This document shows positions 28,103 through 38,153 of a DNA stretch of 64,000 bases, piece by piece (position 1 is the first letter of the stretch; every line of letters begins with the position of its first letter). Under the pieces are notes generated by a model. That model was not told the origin of the DNA, ran no database searches, and saw nothing but the letters and a program-made list of their open reading frames with translations. The stretch comes from Pseudomonadota bacterium (GTDB lineage: Bacteria; Pseudomonadota; Gammaproteobacteria; Steroidobacterales; Steroidobacteraceae), in contig JAJZUT010000017.1 in the NCBI GenBank assembly GCA_021847105.1, positions 1 to 64,000 of the forward strand, written 5' to 3'. The position numbers were made by a program, and so were the translations under genes.

Positions 28103-30556
28103 ATGATGCGTCAACAGGACAGTGAAGCGACGCCGGTCGCCGGCGGGGCAGAGCCGGGCGAACCAGCCGCGGGGCTGAGCGAAGCGCAGGCGCAGCGTCG
28201 TCTCGGCCAGTATGGCGAAAATGTGCTGCGTGAGGCGCATGTCGGCATCCTGCGGCGCCTGCTGGCTTTTTTCTGGGGTCCGATTCCCTGGATGATCGAG
28301 GCGGCGGCAATTCTCTCGGCAGTGCTTGGACACTGGGAAGATCTGATCGTCATCGCGGTGATGCTGCTGATCAATGCCGGAGTTGGCTTCTGGCAGGAAT
28401 TCAAGGCGGACACCGCGATCGAGGCGCTCAAGCAGCGCCTCGCGCTCTCGGCCCACGTCAGGCGCGACGGCGCGTGGCGGGAGATCGCCGCGCGGCTGCT
28501 CGTGCCCGGGGATCTGATCGCCATCAAGATCGGCAACATCGTGCCGGCGGACGTGACGCTGCTCGAGGGCGAGTATCTGAGTGTCGATCAGTCCGCGCTC
28601 ACCGGGGAGTCGCTTCCGGTCGACAAGAAAGCCGGCGATGCGGCGTACTCCGGCTCTATCGTCCGCCAGGGCGAGATGACCGCGCTGGTAAGCGCCACCG
28701 GCATGAATACCTATTTCGGTCGCACCGCGAAGCTCGTCGAGCAGGCCGGTGCCGTGTCGCACTTCCAGCGCGCCGTGCTGCGTATCGGCAATTTCCTCAT
28801 TCTGACGACCGCGGCGCTCGTGGTCGTGATCGTGATCGCGGGTCTGTTCCAGCACAATCCGCTGCTCGAGATGGTGCAGTTCGCGCTGATCCTGGCCGTC
28901 GCTTCCATTCCGGTGGCGCTGCCGGCGGTGTTGTCGGTGACACTCGCGGTGGGTGCAGAGCGACTGGCACGACTGAAAGCCATCGTCTCGCGTCTGGTGT
29001 CGATTGAAGAGCTCGCCGGCATGGACACGCTATGCTCGGACAAGACGGGCACGCTCACTCGCAACGAGCTGACGCTCGGTACGACGCTGCCGGCGAGCGG
29101 CATCACGGTCGAGGAGTTGCTGAGTGCCGCGGCGCTGGCCTCGCGTCGCGAGGCGCCAGATGCGATCGACGGGGCGATCCTCGCCGCCGCACCGCCGGCG
29201 GCGCAATTTGAGGCCTACCACCTGCAGAGCTTCCGGCCCTTCGATCCAGTGAGCAAGCGCACCGAGGCGCAGTTCGAACATGACGGCCATGCGCTGAAGG
29301 TGACCAAGGGTGCCCCGCAGGTCATCGTGGAGCTGTGTCAGCCGGATCCGGAGCAGCGTGCGGCCATTCTCGCCCAGGTCGATGCCGCTGCGGGCAAGGG
29401 GTACCGGACCCTGGCTGTGGCCCGCGATGTCGGTAGCGGCTGGCGCTACCTTGGATTGCTGCCGCTGTTTGACCCGCCGCGCGAGGACAGCGCTGCGACC
29501 ATAGCGGCGGCACGCGCGATGGGTATCGATGTCAAGATGGTCACCGGCGATCACGAGGCCATCGCTCGGCAGATTGCCGGCGAACTCAATCTCGGGCGCA
29601 ACATCGTGGTGGCCGATGCTGTGTTCGGCGAGCAGGCCGCGCCGCAGGCGCTCGAGCAGGTGCTCACCGCCGATGGGTTCGCGCGGGTGTTTCCGGAACA
29701 CAAATACCAGATCGTCAAGGCGCTGCAGACGAGCGGCCGGATCGTCGGCATGACCGGTGATGGCGTGAACGACGCCCCGGCATTGAAGCAGGCCGACGTC
29801 GGTATCGCGGTGAGCGGGGCAACGGATGCCGCGCGCGCCGCCGCAGCGCTGATTCTCACTGCGCCGGGGCTGTCGGTGATCACCACGGCCATCCGCGAGG
29901 CGCGGCGGATCTTCGAGCGCATGACGAGCTACGGAACTTATCGCATCGCCGAGACGATCCGTCTCATCCTGTTCATGACGGCCAGCATCCTGATCTACAA
30001 CTTTTATCCCGTCACGACGATCATGATCGTGCTGCTGGCGCTGCTTAACGATATTCCGATCATGATGATCGCCTACGACAATGCGCCGGTCGCGAGCGGT
30101 CCGGTGCGTTGGGACATGCCCCGCGTGCTCACCATCGCCTCGGCTCTGGGACTCTATGGAGTCTTCGAGAGTTTCGTGCTGTATTGGATCGCGCGCGATC
30201 TGCTGCATCTGCCGGTGCCGGTGCTACAGGCCGTGATCTTCCTGAAGCTGCTCGTGTCGGGGCACATGACGATCTATCTGACCCGCAACAAAGGTTGGGT
30301 CTGGCAGCGGCCCTGGCCGAGCTGGAAGTTGGTGTTGCCGTGCGAGCTGACGCAGTTCGTCGGTACGCTCATCGTGGTGTATGGCGTCGCCATGGCGCCC
30401 ATCGGTTGGGGATTGGCGCTGTTCGTCTGGGCTTACAGCCTCGTTTCGTTCCTGGTCGCCAATGCGGTCAAGATCACGACTCACGGACTGCTCGATCATC
30501 GCCTGGCCTCGCACGCGCGACATCTGCAGCGCGTCGAAGGCTCGCTTGGCCGTTAG
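28103..30556 (+). CDS. Plasma-membrane proton-efflux P-type ATPase (P3A type)
   Basis: An 817-residue inner-membrane pump predicted to export H+ using ATP. The phosphorylated residue is Asp313 in CSDKTGTLT. Other P-type motifs are SALTGESLPV (actuator), VTKGAPQVI, MVTGDHEAIA and GMTGDGVNDAPALKQADVGIA. The M4 motif ASIPVALPAVLSVTLAVGA and the M6 segment ALLNDIPIMMIAYDN, which retains the Asp needed for proton transport in plant and fungal pumps, place it in P3A rather than among Ca2+ or heavy-metal pumps. GAGGAG lies just before the start. About ten helices are predicted. Confidence 0.9.
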   Translation: MMRQQDSEATPVAGGAEPGEPAAGLSEAQAQRRLGQYGENVLREAHVGILRRLLAFFWGPIPWMIEAAAILSAVLGHWEDLIVIAVMLLINAGVGFWQEFKADTAIEALKQRLALSAHVRRDGAWREIAARLLVPGDLIAIKIGNIVPADVTLLEGEYLSVDQSALTGESLPVDKKAGDAAYSGSIVRQGEMTALVSATGMNTYFGRTAKLVEQAGAVSHFQRAVLRIGNFLILTTAALVVVIVIAGLFQHNPLLEMVQFALILAVASIPVALPAVLSVTLAVGAERLARLKAIVSRLVSIEELAGMDTLCSDKTGTLTRNELTLGTTLPASGITVEELLSAAALASRREAPDAIDGAILAAAPPAAQFEAYHLQSFRPFDPVSKRTEAQFEHDGHALKVTKGAPQVIVELCQPDPEQRAAILAQVDAAAGKGYRTLAVARDVGSGWRYLGLLPLFDPPREDSAATIAAARAMGIDVKMVTGDHEAIARQIAGELNLGRNIVVADAVFGEQAAPQALEQVLTADGFARVFPEHKYQIVKALQTSGRIVGMTGDGVNDAPALKQADVGIAVSGATDAARAAAALILTAPGLSVITTAIREARRIFERMTSYGTYRIAETIRLILFMTASILIYNFYPVTTIMIVLLALLNDIPIMMIAYDNAPVASGPVRWDMPRVLTIASALGLYGVFESFVLYWIARDLLHLPVPVLQAVIFLKLLVSGHMTIYLTRNKGWVWQRPWPSWKLVLPCELTQFVGTLIVVYGVAMAPIGWGLALFVWAYSLVSFLVANAVKITTHGLLDHRLASHARHLQRVEGSLGR

Positions 30557-30575
30557 CCGTTGGTCCGCAGGGTGC

Positions 30576-31376
30576 TCAGGGCGCTCGCGGATGGCGCGGC
30601 CGGACCCGGGAGTGGGCGAAGCCAGAGGCTTCGCGCGGCTCGGGCGTCAGTCGTCGCTGCAAGATCGCGAGTGCATCGGCGGGTCGCTCGGCGAATTCGA
30701 ACAGGTTCAGGTCCTGCGGATCGATCACTCCGTGCCGCGCCAGAGCCTGAAAGTCGATGATCTCGTTCCAGTACTCCGGTCCGAACAAGATCACCGGGAT
30801 GTCGCGAGCGAGCTTGCGGGTCTGCGCCAGAGTGATGATTTCGGTGAGTTCATCGAGCGTGCCGAATCCACCCGGAAAGGCGATGAGCGCGCGTGCCAGA
30901 TGGGCGAACCACAGCTTGCGCATGAAGAAGTAGTGGAATTCGAAGGTGAGCTCAGCGGAGAGGTACGGGTTGGGGTGCTGCTCGCGCGGCAGGCTGATGT
31001 TCAGCCCCACGGTCTTGCCGCCGGCCTCCGCAGCGCCGCGATTGGCCGCCTCCATGATGCCGCCGCCACCGCCCGAGCACACGACATAACGGTGGGTGTG
31101 ATCGGGTAGCGAAGCCGACCAGCGTGTGATCATCGCGGCGAGCTCTCGGGCGTGCTCGTAGTAGTGCCCGAGCGGGCCGTCGGGCCGCAGCCTCGCCGAA
31201 CCGAAAAACACGATGGTGGCCTCTACGCCGGTGCGCTTGAAGCGCTCGAGAGGCTCAAGATACTCCGCGAGAATGCGCAGGGGGCGAGCCGCGTCGCTTT
31301 CCAGAAATCCGCTCTCCTCGTAAGCGAGCTGCGGCGTGGTCTCCGGTCGGGTGGCAGAGAATTGGTCATGTCCCAT
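30576..31376 (-). CDS. LOG family (TIGR00730-type) Rossmann-fold protein
   Basis: A 266-residue protein with the LOG motif PGGFGTLDELTEI and the glycine-rich GGGGGIMEAANRGA. Family members hydrolyse nucleoside monophosphates to base and ribose 5-phosphate (cytokinin-activating in some species), though many bacterial members are uncharacterised. The N-terminal extension with ARPLRILAEYLEPL is that of the longer bacterial subgroup. Its ATG overlaps the stop codon of the RNB gene by one base, so the two are translated together. Confidence 0.87.
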   Translation of the reverse strand: MGHDQFSATRPETTPQLAYEESGFLESDAARPLRILAEYLEPLERFKRTGVEATIVFFGSARLRPDGPLGHYYEHARELAAMITRWSASLPDHTHRYVVCSGGGGGIMEAANRGAAEAGGKTVGLNISLPREQHPNPYLSAELTFEFHYFFMRKLWFAHLARALIAFPGGFGTLDELTEIITLAQTRKLARDIPVILFGPEYWNEIIDFQALARHGVIDPQDLNLFEFAERPADALAILQRRLTPEPREASGFAHSRVRPRHPRAP

Positions 31377-32848
31377 CAGTGTGCTCGCTCAAAGTCGATG
31401 AAGCCGCGTTCGACGTCGACCCGTACCAGCCGCACGAGCAGCCGGTGGCCGATGTCTGTGCCCTCGAAACCGCGGACCAGCCGACCCTCCACCGCCGGAC
31501 GAAGGATTCGGACCCAGGTTCCCTTGGTGGCCGCGCCGGTGACCAGCCCTTCGAACTGCTCGCCGATTCGTCCCGACAACAGAAGCGCGGCGGCAGATTT
31601 GGCGACCCGGCGCTCAACCTTCGCCGCCTTGTCCTCCTGCTCGGTGCAGTGACTCGCCAGTGCGCTCAGTGCTTCGAAGCTGTACGGCGGCCGCTCGCCG
31701 GCCAGCACCGCCTTGATCAGGCGGTGGCTGATCAGGTCGGGGAAGCGGCGGTTCGGGGCGCTCGAGTGCGTGTAGTTGCTCACCGCCAGGCCGAAGTGAC
31801 CGGTCGGCCCCGCGCCGCTTGCCTGCGCGACGTATTCGCCGGAACCGAGTGATTTGACCACCGCGAGTGACAGATCCGCAAAGCGTTCCGGATCGCTCTT
31901 GCGACGACGCGCGAGAAAGGTGTTCAGCGCGAGTGCATCGGGTTGCGCCGGCAGTTGCTCGCCGAGATCCGCGGCGAGGGCGACGATGCGCTCCCAGCGG
32001 CGCGGGGTGCGCAGCACCCGGCGCAGCGAGGCGACGCCGTGCTGTTCGAGAAAGCGCGCCACCGACCCGTTGGCGGCGATCATCAGGTCCTCGATCAGCT
32101 CCTGGGCGCGGTTCTTGCGATCGGGCTGCAGATCGCGCAGCGCATCGCCGTCGAATATCGCATGCGTCTTCAGCGTCTCAAGGGTGAGCGCACCATGGAC
32201 GTGGCGCTGGGCACGCAGCGCCTGGGCGGCGGCGTCCTGCAGGCGCACCTGCTGCTGCAGCTGCGGATCGTGCAGTGCCGGCGGAGGTGCCGCTCCGTCC
32301 TCAAGCCAGGCCGACACCGACGGGTAGGCGAGCTTGGCCTGATTGCGCACCAGGGCCCGGTACAGGGTCGAGCCATTGACCTGGCCATCGCTTGTGACGG
32401 TCATCTCGACGGTGAGCGCCAGGCGCTCCTCGGCTTCGTTCAGGGAGGTCAGATCTGTCGAGAGCCGCTCGGGCAACATCGGAAAGATCCGTGCCGGTGT
32501 ATAGACCGAGGTTGTGTTGTGCCGGGCGTGCCCGTCGATCGGCGTGTCCAGGCCGACCAGGGCATCGACGTCCGCCACCGCTACCCAGATGCGCGTGGTG
32601 CCGTCGGCAAGCGCCTCGGCGGCAGATATCTGATCGAGGTCGCGCGAGTCATCGTTGTCGATCGAAACCCACGGCAGTGCACGCAGGTCGCGAATCTCAG
32701 CGCCATGCGGCGCGTGTGCGGGCCCACCATACGCTGCGGCCTGACGCAGCGCCGCAGGGGCAAATTCCGGCTGCAGACCGCGCTCGATCATGGCCACGCG
32801 GGCGATATGCCGCAAAATCTGTCGTCCACCGCGCGAGGCTGGATGCAT
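31376..32848 (-). CDS. RNB-domain exoribonuclease lacking N-terminal cold-shock domains
   Basis: A 490-residue protein of the RNase II/R family. The RNB domain starts almost at once (about residue 58), so the two cold-shock domains of RNase II (644 residues in E. coli) are missing. A weak OB-like tail follows at about 430-490. The active-site cluster is SIDNDDSRDLDQ: Asp64, Asp70 and Asp72 match RNase II Asp201, 207 and 209, but the fourth position (Asp210) is Gln73. RARIFPMLPERLSTDL-like and SNYTHSSAPNRRFPDLISHR motifs are intact. I think this Gln form is a recurring subfamily, but cannot check here. Confidence 0.85.
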   Translation of the reverse strand: MHPASRGGRQILRHIARVAMIERGLQPEFAPAALRQAAAYGGPAHAPHGAEIRDLRALPWVSIDNDDSRDLDQISAAEALADGTTRIWVAVADVDALVGLDTPIDGHARHNTTSVYTPARIFPMLPERLSTDLTSLNEAEERLALTVEMTVTSDGQVNGSTLYRALVRNQAKLAYPSVSAWLEDGAAPPPALHDPQLQQQVRLQDAAAQALRAQRHVHGALTLETLKTHAIFDGDALRDLQPDRKNRAQELIEDLMIAANGSVARFLEQHGVASLRRVLRTPRRWERIVALAADLGEQLPAQPDALALNTFLARRRKSDPERFADLSLAVVKSLGSGEYVAQASGAGPTGHFGLAVSNYTHSSAPNRRFPDLISHRLIKAVLAGERPPYSFEALSALASHCTEQEDKAAKVERRVAKSAAALLLSGRIGEQFEGLVTGAATKGTWVRILRPAVEGRLVRGFEGTDIGHRLLVRLVRVDVERGFIDFERAH

Positions 32849-33019
32849 CCGATCCCCTCATTCTTTGCTTGACGGCATGGTAGGCGCCACCTCCCCCGGG
32901 GGTCAATGCGGCGCACCGCGGGGTGACGCGGAAATTGCGTATTTACGGCCGCTCGGCAAGACTGTGAGCTAGGAATTTCAGCGGCGTCGATCATGGACCA
33001 GACACTGGAGGAGTCGGAA

Positions 33020-35416
33020 ATGTCGCAACAAGAGCAGCCAGCAAACCCGCAACCGCTCTCAGCGGAACAACTGCGACGCATCGATGCGTACTGGCGGGCG
33101 GCCAATTACCTGTGCGTCGGCCAGATTTACCTTCGCGACAACCCGTTGCTGCGCGTGCCGCTTGCGGCCGAGCACATCAAGGCGATGTTACTGGGGCACT
33201 GGGGCACCACTCCGGGGCAGAACTTCATCTACGCGCACCTGAACCGAGTGATCCGCGAGCGCGATCTGAACATGATCTACATCTCAGGTCCCGGTCATGG
33301 TGGGCCGGCGCTCGTGGCCAACACGTATCTGGAGGGCACCTACAGCGAACTGTATCCGCAGATCGCCACGGACGAGGCCGGAATGAAGCGGCTGTTTACG
33401 CAGTTCTCCTTCCCGGGCGGCATCCCAAGCCACGTCTCCCCGGAGTGTCCGGGCTCGATCCACGAGGGTGGGGAACTCGGCTATTCGCTGAGCCACGCCT
33501 TCGGGGCGGTGCTCGATAACCCAGAACTCATTGCCGCCTGCGTGGTCGGCGACGGAGAGGCCGAGACCGGGCCGCTTGCCGGCAGCTGGCATCTGACGAA
33601 GTTCATCAATCCCGCGCAGGATGGCGCGGTGCTGCCGATCCTGCACCTGAACGGCTACAAGATCTCCAATCCCACGGTGCTGGCTCGCATCGAGCGCACC
33701 GAGCTCGAGCAGCTGCTTCAGGGCTGCGGCTGGCGGCCGTATTTCGTCAGCGGCGATGAGCCGATGCCGATGCACCAGCGGATGGCCGGTACGCTCGATG
33801 TGGTGATCGGGGAGATTCTCGCGATCCAACGCGCCGCGCGCGCCCCAGGAGGCAGCCCGGCCCGCCCGCGCTGGCCCATGATCGTGCTCGAGAGCCCCAA
33901 GGGCTGGACGGGTCCGAAGCGCCTCGACGGCAAGACCATCGAGGGCAGCTTTCGGGCCCATCAGGTCCCGATTACCGATCCGGCGCAAAATCCGGCGCAT
34001 CTGGCAGCGCTCGAGGCGTGGCTGCGCAGCTACCGGCCCGAAGAACTCTTCGAGGATGGACGCCTGCGCACGGAGCTTGCCGAACTCGCCCCGCGCGGCA
34101 CGCGACGCATGGGCGCCAATCCGCATGCCAACGGCGGAGCGTTGTTGCGCGACCTGCGGCTGCCGGATTTTCGCGATTATGCGCAGGCGGTGAGTGCCCC
34201 GGGTGCGGTGCAGGCTTCCGATACCAGCGTGCTCGGCACGTTCCTGCGCGATGTGATCCGGTTGAATCCGACCAATTTTCGTCTGTTCGGTCCCGACGAG
34301 ACGCTCTCGAATAAGCTGCAGGCGGTCTTCGAGGCGAGCAACCGGCAGTGGGAAGGACGGACTTTGCCGAGTGATGAGTTGCTCGCTCCGAGCGGCCGGG
34401 TGCTCGAGATCTTAAGTGAGCATCAATGCGAGGGTTGGCTCGAGGGATATCTGCTCACCGGTCGGCACGGTCTGTTCAACTGCTACGAGGCGTTCATCCA
34501 CATCATCGACTCGATGTTCAATCAACACGCCAAGTGGTTGAAGGTCACCGCCGCAATCCCCTGGCGGCGGCCCATCGCCTCGCTCAATTATCTGCTCACG
34601 TCCCATGTCTGGCGTCAGGATCACAACGGCTTCACTCATCAGGATCCGGGCTTCATCGATCATGTTGTGAACAAGAAGGCCGGGGTGGTGCGGGTGTATC
34701 TGCCGCCGGATGCGAATTGCCTGCTCTCGGTGATGGATCACTGTCTGCGCAGCCGCCATTACGTCAACGTCGTCGTTGCCGGCAAGCACCCCGCGCCGCA
34801 GTGGCTCTCGATCGAGGCGGCGGCGGCGCACTGTACCGCCGGCATCGGCATCTGGGAGTGGGCGAGCAACGATGAGGGCTGTGAACCGGATCTGGTGATG
34901 GCCTGCGCCGGTGACGTGCCGACGCTCGAGACGCTGGCCGCGGTGGCGATGCTGCGTGCGGCGCTGCCGGAGCTGAAGATTCGGGTCGTCAACGTCGTGG
35001 ATCTGATGCGCCTGCAGCCAAGCAGCGAGCACCCGCACGGTCTCAGCGATGCGGACTTCGACTCGCTGTTCACGGTAGACAAGCCGGTGATTTTTGCCTT
35101 CCACGGCTATCCGTGGCTGATTCATCGCCTAACCTATCGCCGGCGCAACAGCGCCGGCATCCACGTGCGCGGCTACAAGGAGGAGGGCACCATCACCACG
35201 CCATTCGACATGACGGTGCTCAATGAGATGGACCGCTTTCATCTGGTACAGGATGCGATCGATCGGTTGCCGCACCTGCGCGACCGGGGCGCGTATCTGA
35301 AGGAACGTGCGCGTAAGCTGTTGATCGAACATGCCGCCTACATTCGTAGTCACGGCCGGGATATGCCGGTGGTGGCCGAGTGGATCTGGCCCGACGGCAG
35401 TGCGGCGCGGCGCTGA
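33020..35416 (+). CDS. xfp: Phosphoketolase
   Basis: A 798-residue thiamine-diphosphate enzyme that splits xylulose 5-phosphate (and often fructose 6-phosphate) to acetyl phosphate. Family marks are [69 protein letters not shown] and the TPP motif [17 protein letters not shown], followed by C-terminal [16 protein letters not shown] 33020 was chosen over 32993 because TGGAGGAG lies 6 bases upstream. Acetate kinase follows 24 bases downstream, giving the acetyl phosphate to acetate plus ATP step. Confidence 0.95.
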   Translation: MSQQEQPANPQPLSAEQLRRIDAYWRAANYLCVGQIYLRDNPLLRVPLAAEHIKAMLLGHWGTTPGQNFIYAHLNRVIRERDLNMIYISGPGHGGPALVANTYLEGTYSELYPQIATDEAGMKRLFTQFSFPGGIPSHVSPECPGSIHEGGELGYSLSHAFGAVLDNPELIAACVVGDGEAETGPLAGSWHLTKFINPAQDGAVLPILHLNGYKISNPTVLARIERTELEQLLQGCGWRPYFVSGDEPMPMHQRMAGTLDVVIGEILAIQRAARAPGGSPARPRWPMIVLESPKGWTGPKRLDGKTIEGSFRAHQVPITDPAQNPAHLAALEAWLRSYRPEELFEDGRLRTELAELAPRGTRRMGANPHANGGALLRDLRLPDFRDYAQAVSAPGAVQASDTSVLGTFLRDVIRLNPTNFRLFGPDETLSNKLQAVFEASNRQWEGRTLPSDELLAPSGRVLEILSEHQCEGWLEGYLLTGRHGLFNCYEAFIHIIDSMFNQHAKWLKVTAAIPWRRPIASLNYLLTSHVWRQDHNGFTHQDPGFIDHVVNKKAGVVRVYLPPDANCLLSVMDHCLRSRHYVNVVVAGKHPAPQWLSIEAAAAHCTAGIGIWEWASNDEGCEPDLVMACAGDVPTLETLAAVAMLRAALPELKIRVVNVVDLMRLQPSSEHPHGLSDADFDSLFTVDKPVIFAFHGYPWLIHRLTYRRRNSAGIHVRGYKEEGTITTPFDMTVLNEMDRFHLVQDAIDRLPHLRDRGAYLKERARKLLIEHAAYIRSHGRDMPVVAEWIWPDGSAARR

Positions 35417-35440
35417 GCCGCGCGCAGCGTCCCGTTCGTC

Positions 35441-36565
35441 ATGCGCATTGTCACGGTTAATAGCGGCAGTACATCGATCAAATTGGCTGCCTACGAGGTG
35501 CCGGCCGGCCGGGCGACGGGGCAGGCCGATCGTCAGCCCATCGCGGCAGTGCATCACGATGGCACGCATCTCGAGCCGGCCGCGGAGCTGGCAGCGTTTC
35601 TCGAGGAACTGCCCGGGTTGCCGAGCGCACTGGCGCATCGGGTGGTCCATGGCGCAGATCGGTTCACGCACGCGGTGCGGATCGACTCGGCGGTGCGTAC
35701 CGGAATCGGCGAGCTGGCCGCGCTCGCACCGCTGCACAATCCGCTCGCGCTGCGCTGGATCGATGCGGCCACGAGGCTGTGTGGACCGGACGTTGCGCAG
35801 GTGGCGGTGTTCGACACCGCGTTTTTCGCCGGACTGCCGCGCGTTGCGGCCGAGTATGCGCTGCCGCCGGCGCTCGGTTGGGATGTGGGCGTGCGTCGCT
35901 ACGGCTTTCACGGCTTGGCGCACGAGGCGATGTGGCAGCGCTGGAGCGAACTGAATCCGGCACTCGAGCGGGGTGGACGCCTGATCACCTTGCAACTCGG
36001 CGGAGGCTGCTCGATTGCCGCGATCGAGCACGGGCGACCGCGCGATACCTCGATGGGGTTCTCGCCACTCGAGGGGCTGGTGATGGCGAGTCGCTGTGGA
36101 GACATCGATCCGGCGGTGGTGCCGTATCTGTGCGGGCGGCTCGGCCTCGGCGCCGCAGCGCTCATCGAATCGTTTAATCGCGAAGCCGGTCTGCTCGGTC
36201 TGGGTGGGCACGCCAGCCCGACGGAATTGCTGCAGGCCGGCGATGAGCGTGCCGAGCGTGCACTGGACCTTTACTGCTACCGCATCCGCAAGTATGTCGG
36301 GGCATATCTGGCAGTGCTCGGGGGCTGCGACGGTATCGTCTTCGGCGGCGGCGTCGGTGAGCACGTGACGGAGGTCCGCCATCGGGTTCTGGCCGGTTTG
36401 GGCTGGGCGGGTGTCGAACTGGATGCGCAGGCCAATGTGGCCGCGGTAGGCCGGGAGGGGCGCATCAGCAGCGAGGACAGCGCCATTGCCGTCTGGACGG
36501 TGCGTGTGGCGGAAGAGCCGTTGCTCGTGAGGGCGGCCGTGCGCGTGCTCGGCGGTGATCTCTAG
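35441..36565 (+). CDS. ackA: Acetate kinase
   Basis: A 374-residue ASKHA-fold kinase that makes ATP and acetate from acetyl phosphate. Signatures are the start VTVNSGSTSIKLAAYEV, ALAHRVVHGADRFT, YGFHGLAHEAMWQR (catalytic region), DTSMGFSPLEGLVMASRCGDIDP, and the C-terminal GCDGIVFGGGVGEH. It is a little shorter than the usual 395-400 residues, mainly in the C-terminal part. No phosphotransacetylase gene is adjacent, so acetyl phosphate is presumably supplied by the phosphoketolase upstream. Confidence 0.94.
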   Translation: MRIVTVNSGSTSIKLAAYEVPAGRATGQADRQPIAAVHHDGTHLEPAAELAAFLEELPGLPSALAHRVVHGADRFTHAVRIDSAVRTGIGELAALAPLHNPLALRWIDAATRLCGPDVAQVAVFDTAFFAGLPRVAAEYALPPALGWDVGVRRYGFHGLAHEAMWQRWSELNPALERGGRLITLQLGGGCSIAAIEHGRPRDTSMGFSPLEGLVMASRCGDIDPAVVPYLCGRLGLGAAALIESFNREAGLLGLGGHASPTELLQAGDERAERALDLYCYRIRKYVGAYLAVLGGCDGIVFGGGVGEHVTEVRHRVLAGLGWAGVELDAQANVAAVGREGRISSEDSAIAVWTVRVAEEPLLVRAAVRVLGGDL

Positions 36566-36579
36566 CGGGAGCGGGAACG

Positions 36580-36610
36580 GCGCGGAGTTCGCTGCCGGCG
36601 AACCCCGCGC
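36580..36610. terminator. Inverted repeat between convergent ackA and ALDH genes
   Basis: GCGCGG-A-GTTCGC (36580-36592) pairs with GCGAAC-C-CCGCGC (36598-36610) with one mismatch and a 5-base loop. It lies between the stop of ackA and the stop of the leftward dehydrogenase gene. It lacks T tracts but is well placed to stop both transcripts. Confidence 0.5.
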
Positions 36611-36617
36611 CTGCGCC

Positions 36618-38150
36618 TCAAAGGTCGAACTTGATACCCTGGGCGAGCATCGTCGCGCCGCTCCAGTTGATGGTGTTGGTCTGCCGGCGCATGTAGGCCT
36701 TCCACGCGTCAGAGCCCGACTCGCGGCCCCCGCCGGTGTCTTTCTCACCCCCGAAGGCGCCACCGATCTCCGCTCCCGAGGTGCCAATGTTGACATTGGC
36801 AATGCCGCAGTCGCTGCCACAGGCGCCAAGGAACGTCTCGGCGGCCCGCAGCCGCTCGGTGAACAGCGCCGAGGAGAGGCCGTAGTGGCTCTCGTTCTGC
36901 AGGGCGATCGCCGAGTCGAGCGAATCAACCGGTATCAGGTACAGAATGGGCGCGAACGTCTCGTTCTGCACCACTGACCAGTCGTTGCGCGCACGGATCA
37001 GGGTCGGCTCGACGAAGTGTCCGGGTCGCTCGAGCACCTTGCCACCGGCGAGCACCTCCCCGCCGGCCTCGCGCGCCGCGGCGACCGAGGTCTTGAACCG
37101 ATCGACCGCATGTGCATCGATCAGCGGTCCCATCAGCGTCGCCGGATCGAGCGGATCGCCGATCCTGACCTGCCGGTACGCGTTGACCAGACGCCGCTCG
37201 AGCTCGGCGGCGATGGCCTGATGGGCGAACACGCGCCGAGTGGTGGTGCAGCGTTGGCCGGCTGTGCCCACGGCGCCGAACACGATCGCCGGCACGGCGA
37301 GTTCGAGACTCGCCGATTCGTCGACGATGATGGCGTTGTTGCCCCCGAGTTCGAGCAGGCTCTTGCCGAGCCGGGCAGCGACGCGTTCGCCCACCTTGCG
37401 CCCGACGGGGGTCGAGCCGGTGAAGGAAACGAGAGCGACGCGCCGGTCATCGACGAAGCGCGTGGCGAGCTCGGTGCCGGCGTCGATGAACAGCTGGAAT
37501 ACCGGCGGCAGTCCGTGCTGCTCGAGGACCCGATTGACGAGCTTCTGCACGGCGATTGCGGTGAGCGGAGTCTTCGGCGAGGGTTTCCACACCGACACGT
37601 TGCCGCAGATGGCTGCAAGAAACGCGTTCCACGACCAGACCGCGACCGGGAAGTTGAATGCCGAGATGATGCCGACCACCCCGAGCGGGTGCCACTGCTC
37701 ATACATGCGGTGACCGGGACGCTCCGAGTGCATGGTCAGGCCGTAGAGCATGCGCGACTGGCCGACGGCGAAATCGGCGATGTCGATCATCTCCTGCACC
37801 TCGCCAAGCCCCTCGGCGAGAATCTTGCCGTTCTCGAGCGAGACGAGCGCGCCGAGGTCGCTCTTGGCCGCGCGCAGCGCCTCTCCGAGCAGACGCACCG
37901 CCTCGCCGCGCTTCGGCGCCGGCACGTTGCGCCAGCGGGAAGCGGTCTCGAGCGCCGAGTGCATCACCGCCTCATAATCGGCGGCGTCGGCGGTGCGCAC
38001 GGTGGCGAGCGGCGCGCCGCTCGCAGGGTTGTGTACCGTCAGCAGTCGCCCGCCGGCGCGCCAGCGGCCGGGACCCGCGCAGGCGCCGGGATTTTCTGCC
38101 TCGAGACCGAGTCGCTCGAGCAGAGCACCGACATCGATCGATGCGCTCAT
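36618..38150 (-). CDS. ALDH7-type aldehyde dehydrogenase (L-aminoadipate-semialdehyde / piperideine-6-carboxylate dehydrogenase)
   Basis: A 510-residue NAD(P)+-dependent aldehyde dehydrogenase. [51 protein letters not shown], the general base Glu in LELGGNNA and the catalytic Cys in [12 protein letters not shown] are all present; the [11 protein letters not shown] and [22 protein letters not shown] stretches are those of the ALDH7 (antiquitin/AmaB) group. It likely oxidises 2-aminoadipate 6-semialdehyde to 2-aminoadipate in lysine breakdown. The saccharopine dehydrogenase gene ends 3 bases upstream, which strongly supports this role. Confidence 0.9.
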   Translation of the reverse strand: MSASIDVGALLERLGLEAENPGACAGPGRWRAGGRLLTVHNPASGAPLATVRTADAADYEAVMHSALETASRWRNVPAPKRGEAVRLLGEALRAAKSDLGALVSLENGKILAEGLGEVQEMIDIADFAVGQSRMLYGLTMHSERPGHRMYEQWHPLGVVGIISAFNFPVAVWSWNAFLAAICGNVSVWKPSPKTPLTAIAVQKLVNRVLEQHGLPPVFQLFIDAGTELATRFVDDRRVALVSFTGSTPVGRKVGERVAARLGKSLLELGGNNAIIVDESASLELAVPAIVFGAVGTAGQRCTTTRRVFAHQAIAAELERRLVNAYRQVRIGDPLDPATLMGPLIDAHAVDRFKTSVAAAREAGGEVLAGGKVLERPGHFVEPTLIRARNDWSVVQNETFAPILYLIPVDSLDSAIALQNESHYGLSSALFTERLRAAETFLGACGSDCGIANVNIGTSGAEIGGAFGGEKDTGGGRESGSDAWKAYMRRQTNTINWSGATMLAQGIKFDL

Positions 38151-38153
38151 GGC

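Noticed and set aside
35129..36928. A minus-strand open frame of 599 codons
   Set aside because: It is antisense to ackA and the end of xfp; its translation is Arg/His/Gln-rich with no domain.
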